This document shows positions 42,334 to 51,628 of a DNA stretch of 64,000 bases, one piece after another. This DNA comes from Aminipila sp963524205. GTDB taxonomy: Bacteria; Bacillota; Clostridia; Peptostreptococcales; Anaerovoracaceae. Both the position numbers and the translations under genes were made by a program. Position 1 is the stretch's first letter, and the number at the start of each line of letters is the position of its first letter. The stretch is taken from contig CAURED010000009.1 of assembly GCA_963524205.1 (NCBI GenBank), positions 62,001 to 126,000 of the forward strand. Direction: 5' to 3'. Under the pieces are notes generated by a model, which saw only the letters and a list, made by a program, of their open reading frames with translations, did not search any database and was not told the DNA's origin.

Positions 42334-43362
42334 CTAACCTATAGATGCCATAATTCCTACAAGAGGCATCATTACAGATAATAATATCAACCCTACAATT
42401 GTTGCTAAAACTACTACTATTGTAGGTTCAAATCTAGTTATAAGACTGTCAATGACTAAATCCACTTCACCTTCATATTTTTTGGATAACTCATCAAAAA
42501 CTGCATCTGATTTTCCTGAACGGCTTCCCACTTTTATCATTTGCATATCCATACCTTTAAAAATACCTGTTTCCTTTAAGGCATCATATATTGGGGTTCC
42601 AAGTTCCATCTGCTGCTTACATTTCTGAAGCTTTTCTTGAATCTTTTTTTGTGATATCAATTTTATTGCCATTTCCATACCTGCATCAATTTCCAATCCA
42701 CTTTTGATGGAAATTGCTAAAACGGCCGCAATTCTCCTCTTTGCTAAAGTTATTGCAATACTGCTTTTTTCCTTTACATTTTCTAGCAGATGTTCTGCCC
42801 ATAGCATTTTATGTCCTCTCTTTGACGAAATAACTATGCCTGCAGAAACCAAAACTAAAAATAATATGGCTACTATAGCCGCACCACTTAGAATAGTGCC
42901 TATCTGTACTGCATTTTTAGTTATCGGTGAAAGTTGTGCTCCCAGCTGTTTATAGACCTCCTCAAAGATTGGCATTACCTTAGTAAGAAGTACAAATAAA
43001 ACCACCATTAGCATCGATACCATAATAAGTGGATATGTAACAGCATTTTTAATTGTCTGAGCTAATATGCTTTCTTTTTCGTAATACTGTGCAAGCGATT
43101 TCATAACCGTATCCAGAGTCCCTGTCTCTTGACCAATATGAGTCATTTGTATCAAATATTCAGGAAAAAGCTCTGTTTTTCTCATAGCTGCAGCTAAGGA
43201 TGCCCCAAGTTCAACATCTTCTGACATTTGCAAAAGCATGTTCTTTTCAGTTTGATTATCTGTGTCTTCAGCCAGTACTGCCAGTCCAGCGTCAATGGAA
43301 ATACCTGCCTCTAATAAAAAAGCTATTTGCATACAAAATGATGACAATTCATTTGCTTTCAT
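42334..43362 (-). CDS. PilC/GspF-type inner-membrane platform protein
   Basis: A 342-aa polytopic protein of the type II secretion/type IV pilus platform family. Two GspF domains (about 5-125 and 205-330) each begin with the helical pattern FCMQIAFLLEAGISIDAGLAVL / LAISIKSGLEIDAGMEMA and contain MTHIGQETGTLDTVM and KVGSRSGKSDAVFDEL. Three membrane helices are visible (about 105-130, 155-180, 310-335). AAGGAG lies 5 bases before the ATG. It is the first gene of the pilus-like operon. Confidence 0.92.
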   Translation of the reverse strand: MKANELSSFCMQIAFLLEAGISIDAGLAVLAEDTDNQTEKNMLLQMSEDVELGASLAAAMRKTELFPEYLIQMTHIGQETGTLDTVMKSLAQYYEKESILAQTIKNAVTYPLIMVSMLMVVLFVLLTKVMPIFEEVYKQLGAQLSPITKNAVQIGTILSGAAIVAILFLVLVSAGIVISSKRGHKMLWAEHLLENVKEKSSIAITLAKRRIAAVLAISIKSGLEIDAGMEMAIKLISQKKIQEKLQKCKQQMELGTPIYDALKETGIFKGMDMQMIKVGSRSGKSDAVFDELSKKYEGEVDLVIDSLITRFEPTIVVVLATIVGLILLSVMMPLVGIMASIG

Positions 43363-43437
43363 TTTTACTCCTTAATTTACTACCTATACCTAGAAAAGGG
43401 CAAATATTTCTATCTGCCCCCAAAACAATTCCTATTA

Positions 43438-44397
43438 TTAATAAGCATACTTTGCAGTATAATGGCTTGAATCCCCTATATACTTCATTATGGATTCACT
43501 CTTCTTTCCAGAGGAAGCAAAAGTAGGGTCCATTAACTGCCACTTCTTGCCGTCAAAGAAAATCATACCATCAATCCAGCCTGACTCAGGTGTATAAACA
43601 TTTATCCATGCGTGATACACATTGCCAGTATACCCTACAACAAGTTTGCAAGGAATGTTCTGTGAACGAAGCATAGTTGCCATAATGGATGCATAATCAA
43701 AACAAATACCTTTCTTTGCTGCAAGAACAGCATCCACATTTGGAAGATATCCTGATTGAACATTAGCAGCTTTTACTTTATCGTATGTTAAAGCCCCAAC
43801 TGTGTAATCATATACTAATTGTACCTTTTCTAAATCATCATTCGTTGACTTTGTAACCTCAATACCCTTTTTAACGGTATCGCTGCTTGCATTAAAATTA
43901 ACATACTGATTTGGATATAGAAATGGTAAATACTGATTAGCTAGTTTTACATTTAAATCCTTGCTAAAAGCTTGCGAATACTTTGCACCTGATACATTTT
44001 CAAAAACTTTTACCGAATAACTTCCATCCCCATCAGTAAGAGGAAATACTTCATAAGTATCTCTTGCATTTAAATTATATGTATATATAGTCCCTGAACT
44101 TTTAACGATTTGTACCTTAAGTTTCTGATTTTTCCCGTTATACTTAATCATAATATAGCCTTGATTAGTATTGGAGGCATCTACGATAACTCCATTCCCT
44201 TTATATGTAGTTGTGCCTGGAGCTGAAGGTTCCAATACCTTTACCTCAGAATTTGCTAAAGGCACTTCTTCATCTGCGATTACTACCTCTTCTGAAGCAT
44301 TTTCTACATTACCGTTGTTAGTTTGTCCACATCCTGTCATTATAGGTGCTATACAAAGAACACCAATTAACGATAAGGTTATAATCTTTTTTTTCAT
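43438..44397 (-). CDS. Transglutaminase-like lipoprotein
   Basis: A 319-aa lipoprotein. The signal peptide ends in the lipobox PIMTGC (Cys22). The middle (about 60-170) is beta-rich. The C-terminal 150 residues are a transglutaminase/protease-like domain with the Cys-His-Asp triad in KGICFDYASIMATMLRSQ, GNVYHAWINVY and WQLMDPTF. Such exported domains act as peptidases or cross-linkers on surface proteins. It sits between the pilus-like operon and the SARP-type regulator and may process one of these surface structures. Confidence 0.85.
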   Translation of the reverse strand: MKKKIITLSLIGVLCIAPIMTGCGQTNNGNVENASEEVVIADEEVPLANSEVKVLEPSAPGTTTYKGNGVIVDASNTNQGYIMIKYNGKNQKLKVQIVKSSGTIYTYNLNARDTYEVFPLTDGDGSYSVKVFENVSGAKYSQAFSKDLNVKLANQYLPFLYPNQYVNFNASSDTVKKGIEVTKSTNDDLEKVQLVYDYTVGALTYDKVKAANVQSGYLPNVDAVLAAKKGICFDYASIMATMLRSQNIPCKLVVGYTGNVYHAWINVYTPESGWIDGMIFFDGKKWQLMDPTFASSGKKSESIMKYIGDSSHYTAKYAY

Positions 44398-44438
44398 CGT
44401 TGCCACCACCTTTGTCGAAAGTCTCCCTTATATTTTAA

Positions 44439-45653
44439 TTAAAACAATTTTGGATCTAGTGGTTGTAATTTATAATGCATAACTACAACTTTACTCACTT
44501 TATTTTTCTTGTATGCATTTTCTATTCGTCGCGCTACCATACATCCATTTTCGTATGAAATGTCTGGAAGCATTACAACAAATTGTGAATTGCTATACCT
44601 GGAAAACAAATCACACTTACGAAGTGTTCGCCCTATAGCAGTTTTCAAGGCATCCATCGCCTCGGCCAGATACTCTGTTGATGGAATCTCATCCTGATTA
44701 TCCGTTAATGTACAAAGCATTATAAAAATGGACTCTCCTGTACGATTAACACGTCTGGCTATAAACCTGTATATATCTTTAAAGATTTGATATTCACAAA
44801 AATAACTGCATTCAGCATGGCCGCCTTCATTCAAATCTTCCTTAATTGCAATCAAATCTGTTTCTACGCTTTTCAAAGTTTTAATAATGTCCCGATACAG
44901 ACTTCTCAATTCTTTTGATGGATTAACACCAAGCTCATCATAAAGACGATTTGTAATAGTCTCATATGCAGCAAGTGCGTCCTTATGCCTTCCCAGTTTT
45001 ATTAAACAATAAATATAAATTTTATAAATATCTTCATTGTAAGCATCAATATTTATCGCTTTTTCACACACTGACAACATTGGTTCATGAGATTCTTTTT
45101 TCTCTAAAAGTTGATATAAGCATATAATGCTGTCTATAAACAATCTATGGTAATATGTAGCTGCATTTACCGCCCATTCATCATAAGCAGCATGTGGTAA
45201 GAATTTACCTTTATAGATAGAAATTGCCTGGAGATAAAATTCAATAGCTTTGTCAGAATCATAAAATACTTTTCTTGCTTTGTTATAAGCCTCAGTAAAT
45301 TCATCTGTATCTATAACACAATCCAAATTATTATTCCAGCTATAAATGCCCCCAGTTTGTATAACATAGTTTTCCTTAGGCAGTCCACTCTCTGCAAGTA
45401 CACACCTTAATCTATATACTAGATTCTTTACAGCTTTTACTGGTTCACTGCTTTTGTCATCGCCACACAAAAGTTCAGGTAGTTCCTGTGCTCCAAGTTT
45501 TCTATTATGATTAGTAAGCAGATATCCAAGTAAGGTCCAGACCTTGTGAATCTTTCCTTCATTCTCAAGTATAATTTTACCATCATATTCAAGCGCAAAT
45601 CTACCCAACATATAAATTCTAAGTTGCTTATCAATTTGTGTTGTTTTTTCCAT
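44439..45653 (-). CDS. SARP/BTAD-type transcriptional regulator with degenerate GGDEF-like C-terminus
   Basis: A 404-aa regulator. Residues 10-105 are an OmpR-like winged helix (RIYMLGRFALEYDGK, KAVKNLVYRLRCVL). Residues 110-265 are the bacterial transcriptional activator (BTAD) TPR domain with DEFTEAYNKAR, HAAYDEWAV, YCLIKLGRHKDALAAYETITNRLYDELGVNPSKEL. Residues 280-395 resemble a GGDEF domain with RYSNSQFVVMLPD where RYGGDEF is expected, so it should be catalytically dead. It is downstream of the surface-protein operon; tandem TGTGAC heptamers before that operon are plausible targets. Confidence 0.85.
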   Translation of the reverse strand: MEKTTQIDKQLRIYMLGRFALEYDGKIILENEGKIHKVWTLLGYLLTNHNRKLGAQELPELLCGDDKSSEPVKAVKNLVYRLRCVLAESGLPKENYVIQTGGIYSWNNNLDCVIDTDEFTEAYNKARKVFYDSDKAIEFYLQAISIYKGKFLPHAAYDEWAVNAATYYHRLFIDSIICLYQLLEKKESHEPMLSVCEKAINIDAYNEDIYKIYIYCLIKLGRHKDALAAYETITNRLYDELGVNPSKELRSLYRDIIKTLKSVETDLIAIKEDLNEGGHAECSYFCEYQIFKDIYRFIARRVNRTGESIFIMLCTLTDNQDEIPSTEYLAEAMDALKTAIGRTLRKCDLFSRYSNSQFVVMLPDISYENGCMVARRIENAYKKNKVSKVVVMHYKLQPLDPKLF

Positions 45654-45685
45654 TTCTAAACTTTATACCTTCATTTCCTTTACTT

Positions 45686-45729
45686 GTAGAAAACAAAATC
45701 GTATAAATATTAAGATATTTATACGATTT
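45686..45729 (-). terminator. Terminator of the surface-protein operon
   Basis: AAATCGTATAAATA and TATTTATACGATTT form a 14-bp perfect stem with a 6-nt loop, followed on the minus strand by TGTTTTC. It separates the SLH protein from the SARP-type regulator. Confidence 0.85.
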
Positions 45730-45781
45730 CATTATATAACAATGTTTATTAAAACACAATTAATTTGGATATTTTTACTAA

Positions 45782-48700
45782 CTACTCATTCCAAGTTTTA
45801 TCACTTAAAATTTCCGTCCATTTTTCCATATCACTCATGTTTTTTCTATCAGCATACTTATGATTATTTGTAGCTTCAATTACCTGATAATAGTACCAAG
45901 CATTTTCCTTATTGTCAGGGAATACTTTGTAACCATTCATTAATCCAGCTGCATCTACTCTTCTTTCAAGAACTTTGTTTATAAGGGTCATAGCTTCTGC
46001 TCTTGTAATATACTGATCTGGTTTAAAGGTTCCATCTTCATATCCATTAATCCAGCCTTTCTTAGCTGCAGAATTAATATAAGATTTTGCCCAATGGTTT
46101 GAAACATCACTAAACTGATTGTCAGTAGTTTGTTCAAGTGAATCAAATCTGGAAGCAATTGCTGCAAATTCTGCTCTTGTAATCGGTCTTGTTGCTCCAA
46201 ATGTTCCATTTTCATAACCAGTTAAAACTTTTCCGTTTGCAAGAGTAGCAATAGAATTTAATGACCATCTGCTGCTTGCAATATCACTGAAGTTTTCATC
46301 TTTCGAGAAATACATTGCCCTTGACGGCTCTGTAAGCAGTCTGTAGAAGATGGTTGCTACTTCTTCTCTTGTAATATTATTTAACGGTTTAACATTTCCA
46401 TCCTGATATCCTTTAACATAATTGAAGTGATCAGTTTTGTTAAGTTCCATCGTACCAGCTAGCGGAACAGCTTCATCGTTGATAGTTGTTGTATTATTGT
46501 TGTTGTTATTATTGTTATCGTTATGGTGATGACTGCCTCCTGCACTTGTAATAGTCAATGTGCCGTTAAACAATTTGATGCCATAGTTTGAATTTATATT
46601 CATTCCCTCTGCATCTGTTATTACTACACTTGAAATAGCACTGGCTGTTGAGCCTACCTGAATCTGGCTTCCTGTAACAGTCACTGCAATACTCTGTCCT
46701 GTTACAATTGCTCCTGCCGAAATGGCATAACTTGTTGTAGTTAATGCTGTACCATCGTAAGTTTTACTTGCACTGCCAGCTATTAAAGTAATTGGTCTAG
46801 TAGTAATATTCACAATAGCGCTTCCTGTTACGTCGTTATAACCAAGCTTCTTAACATTATATTCTACAACGTGCTTTCCAGCATTGACGAAAGCATTATC
46901 ATTACCGTTGTTATCCTTAAATAATACTTCTGCGCCTTCTGGTAAATCTAGCTTAATGCCATGAATTTCTCCGTCATATACGCCTTCATACCCAGTGGCT
47001 TTTACCTGTGCACCCATATCCTGATGCTTAATCACAAGTTTGCCTTCGGCATACTTGATAGCATAGTTTCCTGTGAATGTTCCGATTTGTGCATTTGACA
47101 CTGTTGTTGTATATTCTCCTGGATCTGTCTGACCTTCACTTACTGTTACGCTGGTGATTGTCTGGCCTTCTGCTAATGTTCCACCTGTGATGTCATATCC
47201 AGGCGCTTCTACATTCAGCTTTTCTCCTGTCCAGTCTACTTCTGCACTCTTTGCTGTCAGGGTAACTGGTCTTGCTGTAAGCTTAATGTTCTTGCTTCCT
47301 GTTACATCTGCATATCCTGGTTTGCTTACTGTGTAGCCTACTGTTAATTCTCCTACACTTGTTAGTGAATTTTCTACACTGTATTCAACCTTTGCTCCTG
47401 ATGGTCCCTCTACTTTTATTCCATGAGCTGTTCCATCATAGACACCTTCGTAACCTTCAGCTTTCACTTTACTACTCATATCTAGCTGCTTAATCACAAG
47501 TTTGCCTTCAGCATACTTGATAGCATAGTTTCCTGTGAATGTTCCGATTTGTGCATTTGACACGGTTGTTGTATATTCTCCTGGATCTGTCTGACCTTCA
47601 CTTACTGTGGCGTTTGTGATTGTCTGGCCTTCTGCTAATGTTCCACTTGTGATGTCATATCCAGGCGCTTCTACATTCAGCTTTTCTCCTGTCCAGTCTA
47701 GTTCTGCATTCTTTGCTGTCAGGGTAACTGGTCTTGCTGTAAGCTTAATGTTCTTGCTTCCTGTTACATCTGCATATCCTGGTTTGCTTACTGTGTAGCC
47801 TACTGTTAATTCTCCTACACTTGTTAGTGAATTTTCTACACTGTATTCAACCTTTGCTCCTGATGGTCCCTCTACTTTTATTCCATGAGCTGTTCCATCA
47901 TAGACACCTTCGTAACCTTCAGCTTTCACTTTACTACTCATATCTAGCTGCTTAATCACAAGTTTGCCTTCAGCATACTTGATAGCATAGTTTCCTGTGA
48001 ATGTTCCGATTTGTGCATTTGACACTGTTGTTGTATATTCTCCTGGATCTGTCTGACCTTCACTTACTGTTACGCTGGTGATTGTCTGACCTTCTGCTAA
48101 TGTTCCACCTGTGATGTCATATCCAGGTGCTTCTACATTCAGCTTTTCTCCTGTCCAGTCTAGGGTTGCACTCTTTGCTGTCAGGGTAACTGGTCTTGCT
48201 GTTACTGTTAGTGTTCCAAACTGTTCAAAAACAGTATAATTGTTAAGCAAATCTGAATTACCATTTACTACTGCTGCATTTGACATGCTTCCAGCATCTG
48301 TAATACTACCTGTTGCTGTAGCCGTTATCTTTCCTTCATCTACTGCAGCCAATCCTTTTACAACTGCTGTTAATGCAGTTAACGGTTTTCCATCATATAC
48401 TCTTTCCAAGCTTCCTGATTCTACAGTTATAGGTTTCTTTGCTATCTTAACATCGGCAGACCCCTCAACGGTCTTATAGCCCTTCATTGAAACCCTGTAC
48501 TGTACTGTTTTACTATCCATTGCATTTGTATACTTTGGATTAGTCTCTGTCCAGTCTGTTCCATTTAAACTGTATTCAACCTTTGCTCCAGCTGGTGCTG
48601 TTACAGTTATTCCATGACCTATTCCATCATAGATTCCTTCGTAGCCTTCAGCTTTTACACCTGGTACCTCTTCAAGGGTTCTCCATTGTGCAGTCAACAC

Positions 48701-50353
48701 TGTGTTTCCTGTAAGGATGCTTCCTGTTGCCACATTGCCGCCAGTTGCATCTTTCCAGCCATTAAACGCACAATTTGCAGGTGCCGTAAATCCATTATCC
48801 TTTACAATTATCTCGCTTCCTACATAAGCAGCGTCCGGTGCCATTGTTCCGGTTCCAGCTCCTGCATTATAGCTTACAGTAAACTTTTCCTTTTCATGCG
48901 CTGTAAACGTGGCCTTAAAACTCATTGGCTGTGTCACGTTGCCTATATTGTCTATTGTATAGCCTGCATGCTCATCTACTGGCACCCAGCCTGCGAAAGT
49001 ATAGGTTACACTAGTTGTTTCCGGTTTTGTTGGATTTTCTGGTTTTGTTGCTGCTGATCTCTCATATACATTCTGAGTCTCCCCAAGTTGTGTTTTTCCA
49101 TCTTCATTATAGAACTTAACTGCATACTGCGTCTTTGTTCTCTCGATTACTGGTTTTTCATTACTTGGATTTATATTGCTGACGTCTACAGTCCTTACAG
49201 TACCATCTTCCGCTATATAACTTGCTCCCGCACTTTCATTTGTTACAAATTGCTGATACTTATCAATATAATCCTTATTTAATCGGACAATAATCTCAAG
49301 AGTATCCCCTTCAGGGATAAAATTATCTAACGTCCATGTCACAGTTTTCCCATCTGAGGCTAATGACGCCGTTCCTCTTGTTGGTTTTTTCACTTCTACA
49401 ACATCAAAGAATTCTTGGTTAATAACATCTTTAACCGTTACTTGTGAAGTTATTGTCTTAGCTATATCACTAAATGTATCTGATAAATCACTTGGATTTG
49501 TTACATTATTATGATATTTGGAAGCTGGGCTGGAAGCATATTTTTTTAAAGTATTACTTGCTCCGTTGTCTAAAGACAAACCTATTGTATAAACAGTTGC
49601 CTTATCTTTTATAACCTGTTTATACGACTCTCCTTCCAAACCATTATCTGGCTTACCGTCAGACAAAAAAATCACATAGACAGGTTTTGAATTACCGCTG
49701 CTTGACTTTAAACTGTCTATATACTGGTTCGCTTTTTTCAAAGCTGCTGTATAGTTTGTACCTTTTTGTATATAATCCCCAGGGCGTGAAGGCTGCGGTG
49801 TTTCCAATCCGTCAACTAAATTTAATATTTGATTTTTATTATTGGTAGCATCTACGGTATACCCGCTTCTCACATCACTATCAAATGCGACAAATGCAAC
49901 CTTATTATTACTTTTAATATTTGGGATAATAGTATTTAATGATACGCCTAAGGCTTGTTTTGCAAGTGTCCATCTGTTAACATCCACTTTGTGAGTACAA
50001 ACTTCAGGTTCTTTATCATAGGTTTCGTGGCATTCTTTACATTCATAATAAGGAAATAACCAACCATGTTTTTCAAAATTTGTACTGCCACATTCTCTTT
50101 TAACTCCTGAGTCATAACCCATACTACCAGAATAGTCCATAACAACTACTACATCTGCCCCTGGATTATTTACTTCTATAGGAGAACCTTTTGCCTGTAA
50201 AGTAATCTTTGCAGTGCCTTCTTTAGCATCAATCCATTGAGCTGTTTTCATTAATTCTGGACTAATCTTGGTATCTGCGAAAGCTACTGGGGGAATAAGA
50301 GTCATGCACATTACTATTACTAGTAATAATGCTAACCTTTGTTTTATTTTCAT
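45782..50353 (-). CDS. Giant S-layer-anchored surface protein: vWA, InlB-type, MBG/YDG repeats and three SLH domains
   Basis: A 1,523-aa exported protein. Signal peptide 1-26 (ends AFA). A von Willebrand A domain (about 65-310) has MIDAS motif DYSGS at residue 73, and is interrupted just after it by a Cys-rich insert with CKECH (Cys 88, 105, 108, 119; His 121). Next are a DUF11-like strand region, Listeria-Bacteroides (InlB B) repeats (YTFAGW, FNGWKD), and about six MBG/YDG-type repeats (GYEGVYDGTAHGI, LTARPVTLTAK). A His/Asn-rich linker leads to three SLH domains (GYENGTFGATRPITRAEFAAI, GYEDGTFKPDQYITRAEAM) that anchor it to wall polymer. The start has GGAGG upstream. It is probably an adhesin or S-layer component. 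Confidence 0.92.
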   Translation of the reverse strand: MKIKQRLALLLVIVMCMTLIPPVAFADTKISPELMKTAQWIDAKEGTAKITLQAKGSPIEVNNPGADVVVVMDYSGSMGYDSGVKRECGSTNFEKHGWLFPYYECKECHETYDKEPEVCTHKVDVNRWTLAKQALGVSLNTIIPNIKSNNKVAFVAFDSDVRSGYTVDATNNKNQILNLVDGLETPQPSRPGDYIQKGTNYTAALKKANQYIDSLKSSSGNSKPVYVIFLSDGKPDNGLEGESYKQVIKDKATVYTIGLSLDNGASNTLKKYASSPASKYHNNVTNPSDLSDTFSDIAKTITSQVTVKDVINQEFFDVVEVKKPTRGTASLASDGKTVTWTLDNFIPEGDTLEIIVRLNKDYIDKYQQFVTNESAGASYIAEDGTVRTVDVSNINPSNEKPVIERTKTQYAVKFYNEDGKTQLGETQNVYERSAATKPENPTKPETTSVTYTFAGWVPVDEHAGYTIDNIGNVTQPMSFKATFTAHEKEKFTVSYNAGAGTGTMAPDAAYVGSEIIVKDNGFTAPANCAFNGWKDATGGNVATGSILTGNTVLTAQWRTLEEVPGVKAEGYEGIYDGIGHGITVTAPAGAKVEYSLNGTDWTETNPKYTNAMDSKTVQYRVSMKGYKTVEGSADVKIAKKPITVESGSLERVYDGKPLTALTAVVKGLAAVDEGKITATATGSITDAGSMSNAAVVNGNSDLLNNYTVFEQFGTLTVTARPVTLTAKSATLDWTGEKLNVEAPGYDITGGTLAEGQTITSVTVSEGQTDPGEYTTTVSNAQIGTFTGNYAIKYAEGKLVIKQLDMSSKVKAEGYEGVYDGTAHGIKVEGPSGAKVEYSVENSLTSVGELTVGYTVSKPGYADVTGSKNIKLTARPVTLTAKNAELDWTGEKLNVEAPGYDITSGTLAEGQTITNATVSEGQTDPGEYTTTVSNAQIGTFTGNYAIKYAEGKLVIKQLDMSSKVKAEGYEGVYDGTAHGIKVEGPSGAKVEYSVENSLTSVGELTVGYTVSKPGYADVTGSKNIKLTARPVTLTAKSAEVDWTGEKLNVEAPGYDITGGTLAEGQTITSVTVSEGQTDPGEYTTTVSNAQIGTFTGNYAIKYAEGKLVIKHQDMGAQVKATGYEGVYDGEIHGIKLDLPEGAEVLFKDNNGNDNAFVNAGKHVVEYNVKKLGYNDVTGSAIVNITTRPITLIAGSASKTYDGTALTTTSYAISAGAIVTGQSIAVTVTGSQIQVGSTASAISSVVITDAEGMNINSNYGIKLFNGTLTITSAGGSHHHNDNNNNNNNNTTTINDEAVPLAGTMELNKTDHFNYVKGYQDGNVKPLNNITREEVATIFYRLLTEPSRAMYFSKDENFSDIASSRWSLNSIATLANGKVLTGYENGTFGATRPITRAEFAAIASRFDSLEQTTDNQFSDVSNHWAKSYINSAAKKGWINGYEDGTFKPDQYITRAEAMTLINKVLERRVDAAGLMNGYKVFPDNKENAWYYYQVIEATNNHKYADRKNMSDMEKWTEILSDKTWNE
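47025..48202 (-). repeat. Near-identical 462-bp tandem DNA repeats inside the surface-protein gene
   Basis: The unit recurs at 47025, 47487 and 47949, an exact 462-bp period (154 codons). Two copies are full and the third breaks off near 48202. Differences between copies are few (for example SAEVDW versus NAELDW, GGTLAEG versus SGTLAEG). The in-frame period allows copy-number change by recombination without a frameshift. Confidence 0.93.
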
Positions 50354-50379
50354 ACATGAACCTCCGTCACTTGATCGCA

Positions 50380-51117
50380 CTAATCATTCAAAGAACCGTC
50401 CTGGAAATCTTGCGTAGCAAGTTCTTTCTTCACTATTTGGTATTCCAAAACCACCACTTTCTCTAATTCATCCATTTGAACATTCCTAACATCAGAAACA
50501 CACTTAATTTCCTCTGTTTCATTTATTAGCGCAGAAATATCATAATTAGAACCAAGCTGAATTCCTTCAATGGTCTCTGTATGCCTTACGTCACCTGTAT
50601 CTAACTTTAAAATATGAGTTACAGTTAGTTTGGCAGGTGCTGGTTCAACCACAATGGCTGGTTCTGTAACCACTAATTCTTCAGTTACAATGGCTGGTTC
50701 TGTGACCACTGGTTCTTCAACCACAATAGCCGGTTCTGTAGCCACTGGTTCTTCAGCCTCAATAGCAGGCTCTGTAACCACTGGTTCTTCTACTGCAGGT
50801 TTCTCAGCCACTGGTTCTTGCACTACTGGCGCCTCCACTTTTGGTTCCTCTACAGTTGGCTGTTCTGCTGCAGGTTTCTCAATTACTGGTACTTCTGCTT
50901 CCGGCAAATTCCCACTTTCATCTTTTACCGTATCCTTGTTCTGTTCTGTACTTTCATTGCTTTGAGTTGTGCTAATCATTTCGTTGTTCGTTGTAACTGA
51001 CTCTACCACACCAGCTGCCACTTCATTATCAGCTATATTCGCCGCAAATGCACTTGAAGGTATACCAACCGCAACTACTAAAGCAACTAATGCTGCTCCA
51101 ATTCGTTTTTTTCGCAT
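50380..51117 (-). CDS. Secreted acidic Pro/Val/Glu-repeat protein
   Basis: A 245-aa exported protein with a signal peptide (1-25, ends AFA). Residues 65-165 are a low-complexity stalk of repeats like EEPVVTEPAIVV and EKPAAEQPTVEEP. The C-terminal 75 residues (LTVTHILKLDTGDVRHTETIEGIQLG) resemble a MucBP-type beta domain. It is probably an extended surface or secreted partner of the SLH protein encoded 26 bp downstream. The ribosome site AAGGGAG lies 7 bases before the start. Confidence 0.8.
   Translation of the reverse strand: MRKKRIGAALVALVVAVGIPSSAFAANIADNEVAAGVVESVTTNNEMISTTQSNESTEQNKDTVKDESGNLPEAEVPVIEKPAAEQPTVEEPKVEAPVVQEPVAEKPAVEEPVVTEPAIEAEEPVATEPAIVVEEPVVTEPAIVTEELVVTEPAIVVEPAPAKLTVTHILKLDTGDVRHTETIEGIQLGSNYDISALINETEEIKCVSDVRNVQMDELEKVVVLEYQIVKKELATQDFQDGSLND
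50622..50790 (-). repeat. 36-bp tandem repeats in the Pro-rich stalk
   Basis: CTGGTTCTGT recurs at 50658 and 50694, then as imperfect copies 36 bp apart (near 50730 and 50766). Each unit encodes 12 residues of the EEPVVTEPAIVV type. Confidence 0.85.
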
Positions 51118-51133
51118 TTCAAAAACTCCCTTC

Positions 51134-51628
51134 TTAAATAATATTTTGTTCTAGCCCAATTACATCAGCTTGATATCCTTGTTCACATGCACTGTCTATG
51201 ATTTTAATTAGCTCCAATGCACTTCTAAAATTAAGTTTTTGCTTCTTTTCTACCCATTGGACTGTACCCTGCCAACTGGCATTTTGTCTGAACTTTATTT
51301 GCAATATGAAAGTAGCCTTTTCACCGCTTTCACTACCAGTATCAAATTTTCTCATTGCTTTTTTTGCCTCCCTTATTTCGGTTCTATTGAGAGCAACGAT
51401 TTTATCTTCATTTCTAAATCCCCTTTTGTTAGTACTTGCACCTGGGCATTGTATAGCATCCATTATTTCCTCTATTATTATTAACATTTGATGTATGTCT
51501 CCAAACCTAATAGAATTAACTTTCTTGTAGCCAGAATATATTCGTCCTATTAACGCCCCCTCTATACACTTATCTATGCAGACTAAATAATTAGGTAGAA
51601 ATGTCGTTATTGTTTCTAAGTCTCCCAT
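51134..51628 (-). CDS. Unrecognised protein, first gene of the surface-protein operon
   Basis: A 164-aa protein with no signal peptide or membrane helix, so probably cytoplasmic. The N-terminal half is helical (IVALNRTEIREAKKAMRKFD). The C-terminal half has a distinct segment, FILQIKFRQNASWQGTVQWVEKKQKLNFRS, which I recall from uncharacterised short proteins in clostridia but cannot name. AGGGGA lies 6 bases before the ATG. It precedes the Pro-rich protein by 16 bp, so all three surface-operon genes are co-transcribed. It may control expression or export of the surface proteins. Confidence 0.7.
   Translation of the reverse strand: MGDLETITTFLPNYLVCIDKCIEGALIGRIYSGYKKVNSIRFGDIHQMLIIIEEIMDAIQCPGASTNKRGFRNEDKIVALNRTEIREAKKAMRKFDTGSESGEKATFILQIKFRQNASWQGTVQWVEKKQKLNFRSALELIKIIDSACEQGYQADVIGLEQNII

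Noticed and set aside
47025..48202. CRISPR-like or transposon repeats
   Set aside because: The repeats are 462 bp, contiguous, in frame and coding for MBG-type protein modules, with no spacers or terminal inverted repeats.
48614..49057. 147-codon plus-strand open frame inside the surface-protein gene
   Set aside because: It is antisense to a well-supported domain region, has no ribosome site, and reflects the biased codon pattern of the repeat protein.
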